Below are positions 7,901 through 15,530 of a stretch of 23,893 nt of DNA, in pieces; positions within the stretch are counted from its first letter, which is position 1, and every line of letters begins with the position of its first letter. Both the position numbers and the translations under genes were made by a program. The notes under the pieces were generated by a model. The model was not told where the DNA came from and did not search any database. It was given only the letters and a program-made list of their open reading frames with translations. Source of the DNA: a virus. The stretch is taken from positions 980-24,872 of IMG/VR virus record IMGVR_UViG_3300001720_000025, one strand, 5' to 3'.

Positions 7901-9785
7901 TAGCCCAGCTTGGAGCTATTTGCTGAGTAGGTATAGAAACTTGAATTGTGTTTTTTGATATAGAAGCAGAACACGGTACTTGAACTGTATTATTTGGACT
8001 AACAAGCGCTGTAGATGAGCGATTAAAACTGTCCATATATACTATACCTATTTCGTATCCACGATTGCTATGTAAACTTCTTGTAGTGTCGGTAGTTCTA
8101 AAATTAGCTGTAGCAGCGTTAACCTCATAAAACTCATAAGCATTGTTAGCACCATCTACATAATTCATTGCTATTAACTGTAAACCTATAGTATTACTAG
8201 CCGGAGTTGCAACAATATTAATAGGCTGTCCAGCACCTGATATACCACTTGCTGTTTTAGTGTAAGTACTTAAAGATGATGGTAACGCACAATTTACCTG
8301 GTCAGTTAAAGTAGCCCCATTACAAGCATTAGGAACTGTTTGAATGTTAGAAGATGTTCCTATTTTTTCTATAAAATCCGTGCTTGTAGCTAATGCATAT
8401 ACATTAACAAAAGTAGTTGGCAAAACATATTCAAAAACTATCTCAGTATTTGCTGTAGTTCCTCCAGGAGTAGTTCCTGTAAATTGACTATGTGTAAGAG
8501 TAAAATCTAAAGTTATACTTGCTCCTGCTGTTAAATCAAGAGTGCTTCCGTTTTGTTTAGATAAATCAAAATAAACGATAGAGCTATTTATAGTAACAGG
8601 CGTAGGGCCATAAGTATAACTACCGCTTCCTGTTGAGTCTAAAATTTCAGTAGTTGCTATTTCTGAGCTAATTAATGAAGCGCTATATTCTAACTTTATA
8701 TCTTCATCAAATTTATCTTTTAAATTATATCCTTCTGTATAGTTACCAAAAACCAATCGGTTTCCCATAACTGTTTGAGATTTTGCCAGCAAAGGAACAT
8801 TGTCATAAAGCCTTAGTATTTCAGAACTAGGAAGTAAAGTAAATATTTTACTGTTATCAAAGGTATAAGTATAAGTAGTATTATCAGCATACCCTAAGTT
8901 TTCTTTATCTAAATATTCAATTACTTTTATATTAGAGGTTGTAGACTCTTTAAATAAAAGTTCAATTCCCGTTACTAAGTTGCTCCCTGAATTAAAATTA
9001 ATAACAGCTGCATTTTTGGTATTTTTCATACCTTCATTTAAATAACTGTTATAGCTAAAATTAAAAGTAGAAGGTGTAAAAGCGGGGTCACTAAATTGTG
9101 ATGTAGCAGAATACTGATTGTCAGCATATTTATACCTATAAGCAAATGATATAAATCTTTCTTCTAAAAAATCATCTTGCTGCCCCGGAACATTTAATGT
9201 TTGAATAGTAGGAGACTCTATAGGAGGTCTTTTTATAACCAGTATAGACTCAGCACTGAAGCCATCTAACAAATTGTTAGGAGCATTATACCTTGTATTT
9301 ACATTTATAAATCTAGGAGGATTTAAATTATCTGTAAAAAATAATAAATTATCAACTAAATTAACCCCTGTAATTAAATTGTAAACACTAAAGTTTAAAG
9401 TTGTATTTAAATTCCCACCGTCATTTAAACTAATTAAGTGATAAGTAGTAGAATTATCTGTAATATTATAAGAAACTAAAAGGTCTATTTTTGAAGTAGC
9501 GCCTTGAGTATAAGCTGGGTCATGAACAAACCAATAAATAGTTTCATTAGCTCCATCTTCAAATGCGCCTATGCATCTAGCATTATTACTTAACTCTACA
9601 TCATTAAACATCAATGTTGTAAGTATGGTATTACCCTTAGAATTTTCAACAGAGCCTACCTCTGTGCTTTCTGTAGAGCCTAGTCTAACATTTAATGCAT
9701 CAACATATTCACCGTTTGGTAAAAGCCTTTCATCAAGGCTTTTATTCATACGGCCAGCTATAAAATTTCTTTGAATGTTTGCCAT
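4971..9785 (-). CDS. Large tail stabilization-like structural protein
   Basis: A 1604-residue protein whose N-terminus (FIAGRMNKSLDERLLPNGEY, then VDALNVRLGS) matches my recollection of the large tail 'stabilization' proteins (P22 gp10-like role) of podoviruses infecting Bacteroidetes, including crAss-like phages. The body is Ser/Thr/Asn-rich with little charge, typical of beta-rich tail proteins. At about residue 1495 a CTGC motif leads into a Pro-rich linker (SPTPVPTAPAP, DNA 5261-5300), followed by a C-terminal domain of about 95 residues that contains YTDQAMTQLFQGANNYFGI, similar to modules in the neighbouring genes. The gene starts one base after the upstream connector-like gene's stop. 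It may therefore combine a tail-hub function with an exposed adhesin tip. No frameshift seen. Naming is by family resemblance, not a search. Confidence 0.75.
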   Translation of the reverse strand: MANIQRNFIAGRMNKSLDERLLPNGEYVDALNVRLGSTESTEVGSVENSKGNTILTTLMFNDVELSNNARCIGAFEDGANETIYWFVHDPAYTQGATSKIDLLVSYNITDNSTTYHLISLNDGGNLNTTLNFSVYNLITGVNLVDNLLFFTDNLNPPRFINVNTRYNAPNNLLDGFSAESILVIKRPPIESPTIQTLNVPGQQDDFLEERFISFAYRYKYADNQYSATSQFSDPAFTPSTFNFSYNSYLNEGMKNTKNAAVINFNSGSNLVTGIELLFKESTTSNIKVIEYLDKENLGYADNTTYTYTFDNSKIFTLLPSSEILRLYDNVPLLAKSQTVMGNRLVFGNYTEGYNLKDKFDEDIKLEYSASLISSEIATTEILDSTGSGSYTYGPTPVTINSSIVYFDLSKQNGSTLDLTAGASITLDFTLTHSQFTGTTPGGTTANTEIVFEYVLPTTFVNVYALATSTDFIEKIGTSSNIQTVPNACNGATLTDQVNCALPSSLSTYTKTASGISGAGQPINIVATPASNTIGLQLIAMNYVDGANNAYEFYEVNAATANFRTTDTTRSLHSNRGYEIGIVYMDSFNRSSTALVSPNNTVQVPCSASISKNTIQVSIPTQQIAPSWATRYKFVLNPSESTYDTIYSNIFYQDPLSNATYFLLEGENANKVETGDRYFVKSDSNGPILRCVEATVLEKEAKSADFLKDAAGADIISPAGTYMKINPNNFSTVRGDDDIITPGSLTAIENSANQYPILSYPMNSDPATPGGQYVDYTVPSGSRIVLSIRQERLGVGQGNAKCERRISELNVELISSTTYANMQDWWNGDNAEVVLNNAVTEVGGNTGSITNTYESGTASSPTNISTAEGTNYYKFYRDSSTNQLTLLITGTVRCGGTLSRAKRRSTVTADIQVYRADSIVVFETPPTDALPDVWYENHLSFSISADGMHTGNVQTQTSSQSAIVDTEFYDCFTFGNGVESYKVLDSITGKTLNIGERVTSTSNVDYKQAHRFADLTYSGVYNDETNVNKFNEFNLGLLNFKPLEDSFGPIQLLYGRKTDILTLQEDKISYVLAGVNLLSDAVGGGVVTAVPEVLGKQIARIEEYGISENPESFSVWGPNKYFTDSKRGAVINLVGIGGRDEQLQVISELGMRSWFRDLFIQAFTTQKLGGFDPYMNEYVLHSNILLPPVSTECFPCDTTRNLTIMPSVSFTYCVDVGNLLGLVDIDYIIPFEGFDNIVTEVSQNTVTELNSDDIVTEMPLTGTGYTITAVYDGVSHTTGTVYQSGKLTFNKNSVTSSTVSLTVTQDSLLPDTIEITTGCPQAVNMTVFNVTVTSNADAGLFITNDYRWTDGTFNSPPHPTQIEFSSSTTNPIVSNFSEVSGPQGAGKIPGDGATVSIISRKQNFDNFVFNSANNEFRYLRTSTYYGNNATDINNLLSTSTEATPIVSSTNPTQYLADFTLPVGGNFLYLIWDYRNSTSAELCYSNTSSSDACTGCSFSPTPVPTAPAPVVSVYTWLIEPGTGTATSPSTCPFSSNALYSSSSSFTTTFANNTQFYTDQAMTQLFQGANNYFGIRQPNQGYGQSQGIFRMTDLGTASNIDTAGVCN
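5261..5300 (-). repeat. Pro-rich linker DNA shared with flanking tail genes
   Basis: The + strand 5275-5288 is gctgtaggcacagg, identical to the two copies at 1-14 and 16-29 and differing at two positions from 4766-4779 in the 219-residue gene. It encodes PTPVPTAPAP near the C-terminus of the 1604-residue protein. Confidence 0.75.
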
Positions 9786-9786
9786 C

Positions 9787-10704
9787 TTATTTAATCCACT
9801 TATTCTCTCCTCGTAAATTCATTAATAATCTACCTGGATGAATATTGCTTAATCTAATTTTTGCGTTTCTAAGTAAAGCTGTTTTTCTTTTTCTAGCTCT
9901 ATTAATAATGTATTCTTGAACATTGAACTTGCTATTTAAAATTGCATACTCAATATAAGCATAAACATAATCTTCAAAAAGTTTGTTAACCGATACTTGA
10001 GAATCATCTCCACCTTCCATTCCGTCAGAGATGTATTCTAATACACAGTTTTCATTAAGCATAGTGGAATCAAAATTAATAACCCCTGCTTTTTTATCTA
10101 TTCTAAATGTAGGGTTAAAGTTTGCCGTTTCTGTATTTAAACCATAACGAGCTCCAATGGTATAATCTGCATACCAGTTAGATTCAGAATCTAATGCTAC
10201 TTGGTCGGCTGCATTTTCTTGATTAAGATAAATACTGTTTTGTTGACCATTTTTTCTTTCTGTATCTAAAGTAGATTCATTAGTTATTACCGTGCCGTCA
10301 GCATTAAATGTTAATGTGCCTCCAGCTCCTTGTAAATATGACTGAGCAGAATTAACTTGAATGTTCTCATTTAAAGGTCTAAGCCATCCATCTTTGTATA
10401 ATGAAATACGAATCCAATTAATATAATCATTTGGTAAAACAAAAGTTAGATTATCATAAACTGTTAACTCTAATGCTTTTATCTCCATAAATGCATCGTA
10501 ATTTAATTCTTGTATACCACGCTTTGCATGAAACAATATTTTAAATCTTTCTTCGTTGTTAACTAAAGAATGATTTCCAGAATACATTAACTGAAAATTA
10601 TTTACTATATCTTCCAAGCTTACATATTGATACGACCCCCAATTTTTATTAGTAGGAGCTGTACCTGCGTTTTCGTAATATTGATATTGTGATAAATATG
10701 CCAT
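9787..10704 (-). CDS. Putative head-tail connector / tail tubular-like protein
   Basis: A 305-residue protein. Its central block (FHAKRGIQELNYDAFMEIKAL, then LPNDYINWIRISLYKDGWLRPL) resembles a structural protein regularly found before the stabilization-like gene in podovirus-type gene orders. The C-terminus is basic (INRARKRKTALLRNAKIRLS). It begins one base after the upstream stop and ends one base before the next start, so the two connector-like genes and the large tail gene are a tight unit. A tail tubular or adaptor role is inferred from position and size; the sequence has no catalytic motif. Confidence 0.6.
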   Translation of the reverse strand: MAYLSQYQYYENAGTAPTNKNWGSYQYVSLEDIVNNFQLMYSGNHSLVNNEERFKILFHAKRGIQELNYDAFMEIKALELTVYDNLTFVLPNDYINWIRISLYKDGWLRPLNENIQVNSAQSYLQGAGGTLTFNADGTVITNESTLDTERKNGQQNSIYLNQENAADQVALDSESNWYADYTIGARYGLNTETANFNPTFRIDKKAGVINFDSTMLNENCVLEYISDGMEGGDDSQVSVNKLFEDYVYAYIEYAILNSKFNVQEYIINRARKRKTALLRNAKIRLSNIHPGRLLMNLRGENKWIK

Positions 10705-10705
10705 C

Positions 10706-11665
10706 CTATTGTTCTTGGTTTTCTTGTTGTTCTATTGATTGCCCGAATTGCACTGTAGCTATTTCTCTTATAGACATTCCAGCGTATTGCAGTATTCTAG
10801 CAACTAAATTATTTACATCATCTGGAGGAAGTTCAAAGTCTTGATAGTCTGATTGAGACTGGTCAAAGATAGGCTCACCTGCTGTTAATGAAATATACGT
10901 CCACTTAGGGTCTTTAGGGTATCTTATATATTGACAAACCACTCTTCCTATAGTAGATACAGTGTCAGGGTGTAGTGTTAAAACTGAGCCTTCTTGTGTG
11001 TATGCAGGAAAAGTAATATTTGGAGCAGTCAGCATAGATTTATTGAGCATAGTAATTTTACTATGGTTTACCTGTTCTGCTTCATTTTTTAAATTTACTT
11101 TTTTATAAACTGCATACGGTAGATTTGTTGTTGTTAATGAAGCTACATTTACAACCAATGTAGTTTCATTAGTTACTGAAACCACATTTAAATTAGTTAC
11201 TACTGAATTAGCTAATATTACAGAGACAACATCTCCCGCAGTTACACCATCAGCTTGAAAAGTAGCAGTAGCGTCTATAAGGTTAGTATTACCACCTCCT
11301 GTTGCTGTAGTGTTTCCAGAGGATGTTACTGTGCTATATATTAAAACTTTGTTTAATAAATAATAATCTGAACCAGTTGTGGCTGGTGTAGGAACGCTAT
11401 ATTGACTTAACACACTATGAGATAAACTTGCTGTAACAGAAAAAGTGTCTATAACTTCTTCATATCCCTTATTAATATCAGCATATCCTGTCCCTGATAC
11501 TCTACCGTTTTCTTTATTAATCTGATTGTTATAAGCTATAAAATATTCATCAAAAATATCTAGCTGTGCTTGTTTGGCAAATAGATTATAATCTGATGGA
11601 GATATGTAACCGTAATTATTCTTGTTAAGGATAGCAAGAACTGTATTTCTAACAGCGTTTATCAT
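10706..11665 (-). CDS. Putative connector/neck structural protein
   Basis: A 319-residue protein. I chose the ATG at 11665 (MINAVRNTVLAILNKNNYGY) because the ATG at 11707 lies inside the terminator hairpin of the previous gene and would add a Lys/Phe-rich stretch. A promoter-like TATCTTTG sits 15 bases upstream of the chosen start. An alpha-helical N-terminus (about 1-60, with FAKQAQLDIFDEYF) is followed by a small Val/Thr-rich beta segment (about 110-170, DGVTAGDVVSV) and a C-terminal region with FELPPDDVNNLVARILQYAG. Position between capsid and tail genes suggests a head-completion or adaptor protein. It ends in a Gln/Glu-rich tail (FGQSIEQQENQEQ). Exact function not recognised. Confidence 0.6.
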   Translation of the reverse strand: MINAVRNTVLAILNKNNYGYISPSDYNLFAKQAQLDIFDEYFIAYNNQINKENGRVSGTGYADINKGYEEVIDTFSVTASLSHSVLSQYSVPTPATTGSDYYLLNKVLIYSTVTSSGNTTATGGGNTNLIDATATFQADGVTAGDVVSVILANSVVTNLNVVSVTNETTLVVNVASLTTTNLPYAVYKKVNLKNEAEQVNHSKITMLNKSMLTAPNITFPAYTQEGSVLTLHPDTVSTIGRVVCQYIRYPKDPKWTYISLTAGEPIFDQSQSDYQDFELPPDDVNNLVARILQYAGMSIREIATVQFGQSIEQQENQEQ

Positions 11666-11679
11666 CGCTTTCTTTTTTA

Positions 11680-11708
11680 CAAAGATAAACAAAAAAAAAG
11701 AGGTCAAT
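11680..11708 (-). promoter_or_regulatory. Promoter-like TTG-N17-TATCTTTG
   Basis: On the minus strand TATCTTTG (11687-11680) matches Bacteroidetes TAnnTTTG, with TTG 17 bases upstream inside the terminator hairpin's second arm. The following gene starts 15 bases downstream at 11665. The same octamer occurs ahead of the 95-residue gene. It would restart transcription just after the terminator. Confidence 0.55.
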
Positions 11709-11722
11709 TATTTTTGACCTCT
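11691..11722 (-). terminator. Rho-independent terminator after the 95-residue gene
   Basis: On the minus strand AGAGGTCAA (11722-11714) pairs perfectly with TTGACCTCT (11707-11699) across a six-base loop, followed directly by nine T. It begins 26 bases after the stop of the 95-residue gene. Confidence 0.9.
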
Positions 11723-11748
11723 CTCTAATACCTAATAAAAAGGTAAGA

Positions 11749-12036
11749 TTAAATAGTAGCTACAGCTACACTAGTAAATACCATATCTCCTCCTAATTTA
11801 CTTACAGGAATTACTGCATTTGTCCAAGATGTTTGTGCTGCTTCAACTAAAGCTGCATTTACCTCTGCTCCAAATCCAGCCGTTAGTCCAGTTCCAGTAA
11901 CAGTAAATTTGTGGCTTCCGCCTTTCAAAAAAATTGTTCCAGCAGTTGAACTTGTGGTTTCTGCATAAAGAATGCCATCTGTTGCAAGGTGAACATTTCC
12001 GTCACTTGCCGTATCGAATGTAATATATTTTGCCAT
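11749..12036 (-). CDS. Small virion-type protein, possible capsid decoration protein
   Basis: A 95-residue, Ala/Thr/Gly-rich, largely uncharged protein beginning MAKYITFDTASDGNVHL. I start it at ATG 12036 after an A/T-rich leader; a longer frame from 12099 would overlap the upstream gene and add a Cys/Phe-rich stretch of different composition. It has a TATCTTTG promoter-like element 30 bases upstream and a strong hairpin terminator 26 bases downstream, so it can be transcribed alone, which is unusual in this packed genome and fits a protein needed in many copies. Small proteins of this look and position in phages are often capsid decoration or cement proteins, but no diagnostic motif is present. 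Confidence 0.7.
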   Translation of the reverse strand: MAKYITFDTASDGNVHLATDGILYAETTSSTAGTIFLKGGSHKFTVTGTGLTAGFGAEVNAALVEAAQTSWTNAVIPVSKLGGDMVFTSVAVATI

Positions 12037-12065
12037 TTTAAAAAATTTATGGGTTAAACAAAAAA

Positions 12066-12099
12066 CAAAGATACAACTAATCTTCAAGTAGTTTTTCAA
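12066..12099 (-). promoter_or_regulatory. Promoter-like TTG-N23-TATCTTTG
   Basis: On the minus strand TATCTTTG at 12073-12066 matches TAnnTTTG. A TTG lies 23 bases upstream, at the long end of the usual spacing, inside the end of the 247-residue gene. The octamer is identical to the one before the gene starting at 11665. Confidence 0.5.
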
Positions 12100-12820
12100 G
12101 CATTTTTAATGCCTCTATACCATCATCGCTTTGCAAATAAGAAGACACAATAAACATAGGGTCTTCACCAAAAGGCACGGTTAACATCTTTTTTTTGTTG
12201 GTTGATGTATTATACCATACTTCTTTTTGTTTATTTCTAAATGATAACAATCCCTTGTCAAAAAACAAATGTACATTAGATTGTAGTTTTAACATAGGGT
12301 CGTTTACCTGTCTTAAAAAACCTTGAGGGTCTCGTTTTACTGCTACAAAAATGTCTCTTTTTAATTCAGCGGTGCTCATTTTAGATACGTCTGCTCCAAG
12401 TAAAACTCTAGCTACGTTTTCCATTTGCCCTATAGAAAGTTTATCAGCTTCAGTGTAAGCTTTAGCTTCCATACTAAGAAACTCTAATTCTTGTTGAGCG
12501 TCTTTTTCTTGATTTACTTCAACAAACTTTTTACCATTTAAAGGATGTAAATGCAAAAACTCTTGTAAAACTGGGTTGTTTTTTGGAACTGATAAAAACC
12601 CATCAATAAAATCAATATGCTCTCTACGAATCTGTCCATCTTGCTCGTCTTCAAAACAAGATTTTTGATTTGCTGAATATCTTAAAACTCTATTAATTCC
12701 TTTGTCATCATCAAACCATAGTAGTGGTTGTCTTGGTGAACCGCCCCCTGGTATAATAAGTGATAGTGGGGCATCGTTACGAGTCAATTTATAGACTCTG
12801 TCTTTTAATTCTTTTTTCAT
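12077..12820 (-). CDS. Conserved-looking hypothetical phage protein between capsid and connector genes
   Basis: A 247-residue mostly charged, soluble protein. An N-terminal part (to about residue 85) contains IIPGGGSPRQPLLWFDDDKG and RREHIDFIDGFLSVPKNNP. The middle (about 105-180) is predicted helical, with MSTAELKRDIFVAVKRDP. The C-terminal part ends in a helix rich in Leu and Glu (ALKMLEKLLED). No membrane segment, nuclease or ATPase motif is apparent. It lies directly after the major capsid gene and its terminator, and its own leader has no clear TAnnTTTG. Possibly a capsid-associated or regulatory morphogenesis protein; I do not recognise the family with confidence. Confidence 0.75.
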   Translation of the reverse strand: MKKELKDRVYKLTRNDAPLSLIIPGGGSPRQPLLWFDDDKGINRVLRYSANQKSCFEDEQDGQIRREHIDFIDGFLSVPKNNPVLQEFLHLHPLNGKKFVEVNQEKDAQQELEFLSMEAKAYTEADKLSIGQMENVARVLLGADVSKMSTAELKRDIFVAVKRDPQGFLRQVNDPMLKLQSNVHLFFDKGLLSFRNKQKEVWYNTSTNKKKMLTVPFGEDPMFIVSSYLQSDDGIEALKMLEKLLED

Positions 12821-12842
12821 TATATATAATTTAATTTGATTT

Positions 12843-12873
12843 AAAAAAAAAGGGAGGTGGTTAAACCTCCCTT
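12843..12873 (-). terminator. Rho-independent terminator after major capsid gene
   Basis: On the minus strand AAGGGAGGT (12873-12865) pairs perfectly with ACCTCCCTT (12858-12850) across a six-base loop, running into a tract of about nine T. It begins 11 bases after the capsid gene's stop. Confidence 0.92.
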
Positions 12874-12883
12874 AGTAAAAATA

Positions 12884-14308
12884 CTACTCTTGGAATAAGA
12901 AGAAGTTGTTTGCACCTAAAGTACATACAGCTCTCTCAGACAAAAAGTGAACTTCCATAGCATCTAAGCTTGAAGTTGCAGCACCGCCAGCAGAACCTGT
13001 AATCCAAGTTTTGTAACGTCTGTCTTCAGTCTCAGAAGCTCTGTATCGAACATGAAGGAATGGTCTCTTCGCATTCTTACCTAAAATCTGGTCGTATACT
13101 GTAGTAGAACCAGCTGGTACTAATAGTCCGTTGATACGGCCTGAGTTAGCTCCAGTAGGTAAACCACCACGCATAGTTGGGTCATTTAAGTATTTCCAGT
13201 CAGACTTATAAAAGTCATAACCTCTACGGAATCCTGTGAATCCTAAGTTCAACGCCATTTCTTTGTCGTTGTCAAATAATCCATAAGATGTACCTCCTGC
13301 TCCATAAGAGTTTTGAGTTGCTAACATATCATCTATGTCAAAACCAAACTGTCTGTCAACGAAGATTACATTCTCTTCAATTGAACCTTGCTTATCAAGT
13401 CTTGAAATAACTGCATCAAAGTCAGCTAATGTAGAAGGGTTTCCACCGCCCCAAACATTTCCTCTAGCGTTAACAACGTAGAAGATACCTTCAGAACCTT
13501 TGTTTCCTACATCTCCACCTGCTGCAATAGCTCCAGAAGCTACTTCAGCTGGTACTGCTTCAATCATAGAAGTTTCAAGATAGTCATCAAAACGTAATCT
13601 AGTTTCGTGCTCAGACTTTAAATACCATAAGTATCCAGAAGCTCCGTTTTCAGTAGTCACTTCTACCCATCCAATTTGTGCCATATCAGACCCGCTTACA
13701 GCGTATTTGTCTTTAATGATAATTGGTGAGTTGTCAAAGAATACATCATCAGCTTCTAGTGAGCCTACCATTCCGTTAGTTCCTTTTTTAAATTCAGAAC
13801 CATAAATAAATACAGTATAAGTAAAGCCACCTGCTCCACCTATTTGTCCACCAGCTTCATAATAAGCTACGTCAAAAGTACCTGCCCCTGTGTTTACAGA
13901 AGTGACAATACCTTTGTTTAATCCACCACCTGCGTTATCAGAAAGAACAATAGTTTGTCCAGCTCTAATAGCGATACTTCCAGTGTTAGGAACTAGCGTA
14001 TCATTTACAGTAATAGTTGCTGTATCAGCCGCTGCTGCCGCATTAGAAGCACAGTTAGTATATTTAGTGTGTAGTCTTCCTTGCTCTGCCCATTTGATAA
14101 GGTCAGAATTAGAAGGCATTTCAGCTCCTACTAAACGTAGAAACGATGCAACGGTACGATTACCGTATCTTTCAAACTCTTTCTCATAAGTATCAGGTAG
14201 ATACTGATTTAAAAAGTCGAAGTTAGTTATGTAATTGGTTGAGAGTGCTACTTGTTCTGCACTCGGTTGTAAAGCAAACCCTGGGGTTGCTTGAACTGCT
14301 CCAGCCAT
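12884..14308 (-). CDS. Major capsid protein
   Basis: A 474-residue protein placed after portal and scaffold-like genes and followed by a strong terminator, as expected for the most abundant structural protein. The N-terminus (PSAEQVALSTNYITNFDFLNQYLPDTY) and the C-terminal block with LPTGANSGRINGLLVPAGS, then a receptor-like RYRASETEDRRYKTW, fit HK97-fold capsid proteins of podoviruses of Bacteroidetes. Residues about 90-175 are Gly/Thr/Val-rich (GQTIVLSDNAGGG, GTFDVAYYEAGG) and may be an inserted beta domain on the capsid surface. Codon use is visibly different from neighbours, with more CGT arginine and C-ending codons, consistent with high expression. The identification rests on context, size and general resemblance. 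Confidence 0.85.
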   Translation of the reverse strand: MAGAVQATPGFALQPSAEQVALSTNYITNFDFLNQYLPDTYEKEFERYGNRTVASFLRLVGAEMPSNSDLIKWAEQGRLHTKYTNCASNAAAAADTATITVNDTLVPNTGSIAIRAGQTIVLSDNAGGGLNKGIVTSVNTGAGTFDVAYYEAGGQIGGAGGFTYTVFIYGSEFKKGTNGMVGSLEADDVFFDNSPIIIKDKYAVSGSDMAQIGWVEVTTENGASGYLWYLKSEHETRLRFDDYLETSMIEAVPAEVASGAIAAGGDVGNKGSEGIFYVVNARGNVWGGGNPSTLADFDAVISRLDKQGSIEENVIFVDRQFGFDIDDMLATQNSYGAGGTSYGLFDNDKEMALNLGFTGFRRGYDFYKSDWKYLNDPTMRGGLPTGANSGRINGLLVPAGSTTVYDQILGKNAKRPFLHVRYRASETEDRRYKTWITGSAGGAATSSLDAMEVHFLSERAVCTLGANNFFLFQE

Positions 14309-14327
14309 AATAATTAATTTTTAAAAT

Positions 14328-15485
14328 TTATTTTCGTTTAATACTTCTTATTTTTAAGCCTCGTCCCGAATCAGGGTTAACTGACTTAACTTGAAATCCT
14401 CCTTTATTAGTTATTTCAGGTGTTCTACGCTCAGTCATATTTATATTCTTAGTCTTTCGTATTACATCTTCCGTAGCTTCAGACTTGCCTTGTTCGTAAA
14501 AGAAGTTGGCAAATTTGTCAGGATTCATTGCTATTGATAAAGCTCTATGGTATCCGGCAGCGTCACTAATTAAACCTTTGTCATCCAAGTACTTATTAAT
14601 AAAGTTCATCGGAGTCTCTTGATTTTTCTTAATGGTCTGCGCATCACCGGGAGAGAAAGTTACTGTTTTGTCGTCAAGCACGAAATCAAAACCTTTGAAA
14701 TCATCAGTAAAAACTTTATCGGATTCTTTTAAAAACCAATTCCGTTTTGTCTCACTTTCCTGTTGTTGAGTTTTAGCAGATTCTAAATATTGCCTATACT
14801 CTTGAAGTTCTTCATTGTTGCTCTGAGAATCAGCAGCCGGTCTCGACTCAAGGGGCTGCTTGTATAATTCTTTTTGCTCATTAAAAAACTTCTTTGCTTT
14901 GGCAATAGTTTTCTTTTTTGCTAGTTTAGTTTTTTTAACTACAGATTCGTCATCTAGTTCTTCATCATAAGAAAAATCCTCCATTAGAGAATCTATATCT
15001 TCTGGGTCTAAACCTTCGCCTTCTGTAATTGTCAAATACTCTCTTAGCAAAGTATCAGGATTCATAGCACTAAAGTCTTTTTGTAATCTTACATAGTCTT
15101 CAATACCTCTTCCTGTTTCTTTTTTATACTTAAAGTAGGATGCAACATCTTCAGGAAGCTCTTCAGCTTCTTTTCTGGCTGCATTTAACTCATCTAATGA
15201 ATTAATTTCCCTACCATATCTTTTTCCAATATATGAAAGAACGTCTTCTTCAGATAATTCTGCCGGTTCTTGAACTGGCTCTGGTTTTTCTTCAGAAGTT
15301 TCTTTTGCTTCATTAGCAGTGTTATCACTACCATTTTCCGCAAAGTCCATTTTTACTTGAGGAGTTTCTTCTGATGATTTATCTTCCTCAATTAATTTTT
15401 CTTCATGCTTATCAAGAAGTTCTTTTTCAACTTCTTGCATTGATTTTTCTTCTACAGATTCTACTGCTTTTACTTTTAATTCCAT
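14328..15485 (-). CDS. Scaffold-like capsid assembly protein
   Basis: A 385-residue highly charged protein. The first 90 residues are dominated by Glu, Lys and Ser (SVEEKSMQEVEKELLDKHEE), suggesting a disordered or coiled-coil region. The middle (about 90-250) alternates acidic and basic helices, with KKTKLAKKKTIAKAKKF around 184-200. The C-terminus (GGFQVKSVNPDSGRGLKIRS) is basic, as in scaffolding proteins that bind the capsid shell through a positively charged tail. It lies between portal and major capsid genes, 19 bases before the latter, the standard place for scaffold. No protease catalytic residues are evident. Scaffold is the best reading; it is not proved by a motif. Confidence 0.7.
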   Translation of the reverse strand: MELKVKAVESVEEKSMQEVEKELLDKHEEKLIEEDKSSEETPQVKMDFAENGSDNTANEAKETSEEKPEPVQEPAELSEEDVLSYIGKRYGREINSLDELNAARKEAEELPEDVASYFKYKKETGRGIEDYVRLQKDFSAMNPDTLLREYLTITEGEGLDPEDIDSLMEDFSYDEELDDESVVKKTKLAKKKTIAKAKKFFNEQKELYKQPLESRPAADSQSNNEELQEYRQYLESAKTQQQESETKRNWFLKESDKVFTDDFKGFDFVLDDKTVTFSPGDAQTIKKNQETPMNFINKYLDDKGLISDAAGYHRALSIAMNPDKFANFFYEQGKSEATEDVIRKTKNINMTERRTPEITNKGGFQVKSVNPDSGRGLKIRSIKRK

Positions 15486-15503
15486 TTAATTTAATTTAAG
15501 TTA

Positions 15504-15511
15504 CAAAGTTA
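15504..15511 (-). promoter_or_regulatory. Promoter-like TAACTTTG before scaffold and capsid genes
   Basis: On the minus strand TAACTTTG matches TAnnTTTG, 19 bases ahead of the scaffold-like start in the 45-base gap after the portal gene. No clear TTG is seen at -33, so this is a weaker candidate. It could raise expression of scaffold and capsid, whose unit ends at the terminator at 12843-12873. Confidence 0.35.
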
Positions 15512-15530
15512 GTTAAAATAATAACGCTCA

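Noticed and set aside
11666-11707. Longer start for the connector-like protein at 11707
   Set aside because: It would be translated from within the terminator hairpin and promoter-like element.
12037-12099. Longer start for the 95-residue protein at 12099
   Set aside because: The extension would cover the promoter-like element and the end of the upstream gene, and differs in composition from the rest of the protein.
13890-14189. Plus-strand 99-residue frame opposite the capsid gene
   Set aside because: Antisense to the capsid gene and without any recognisable motif or start context.
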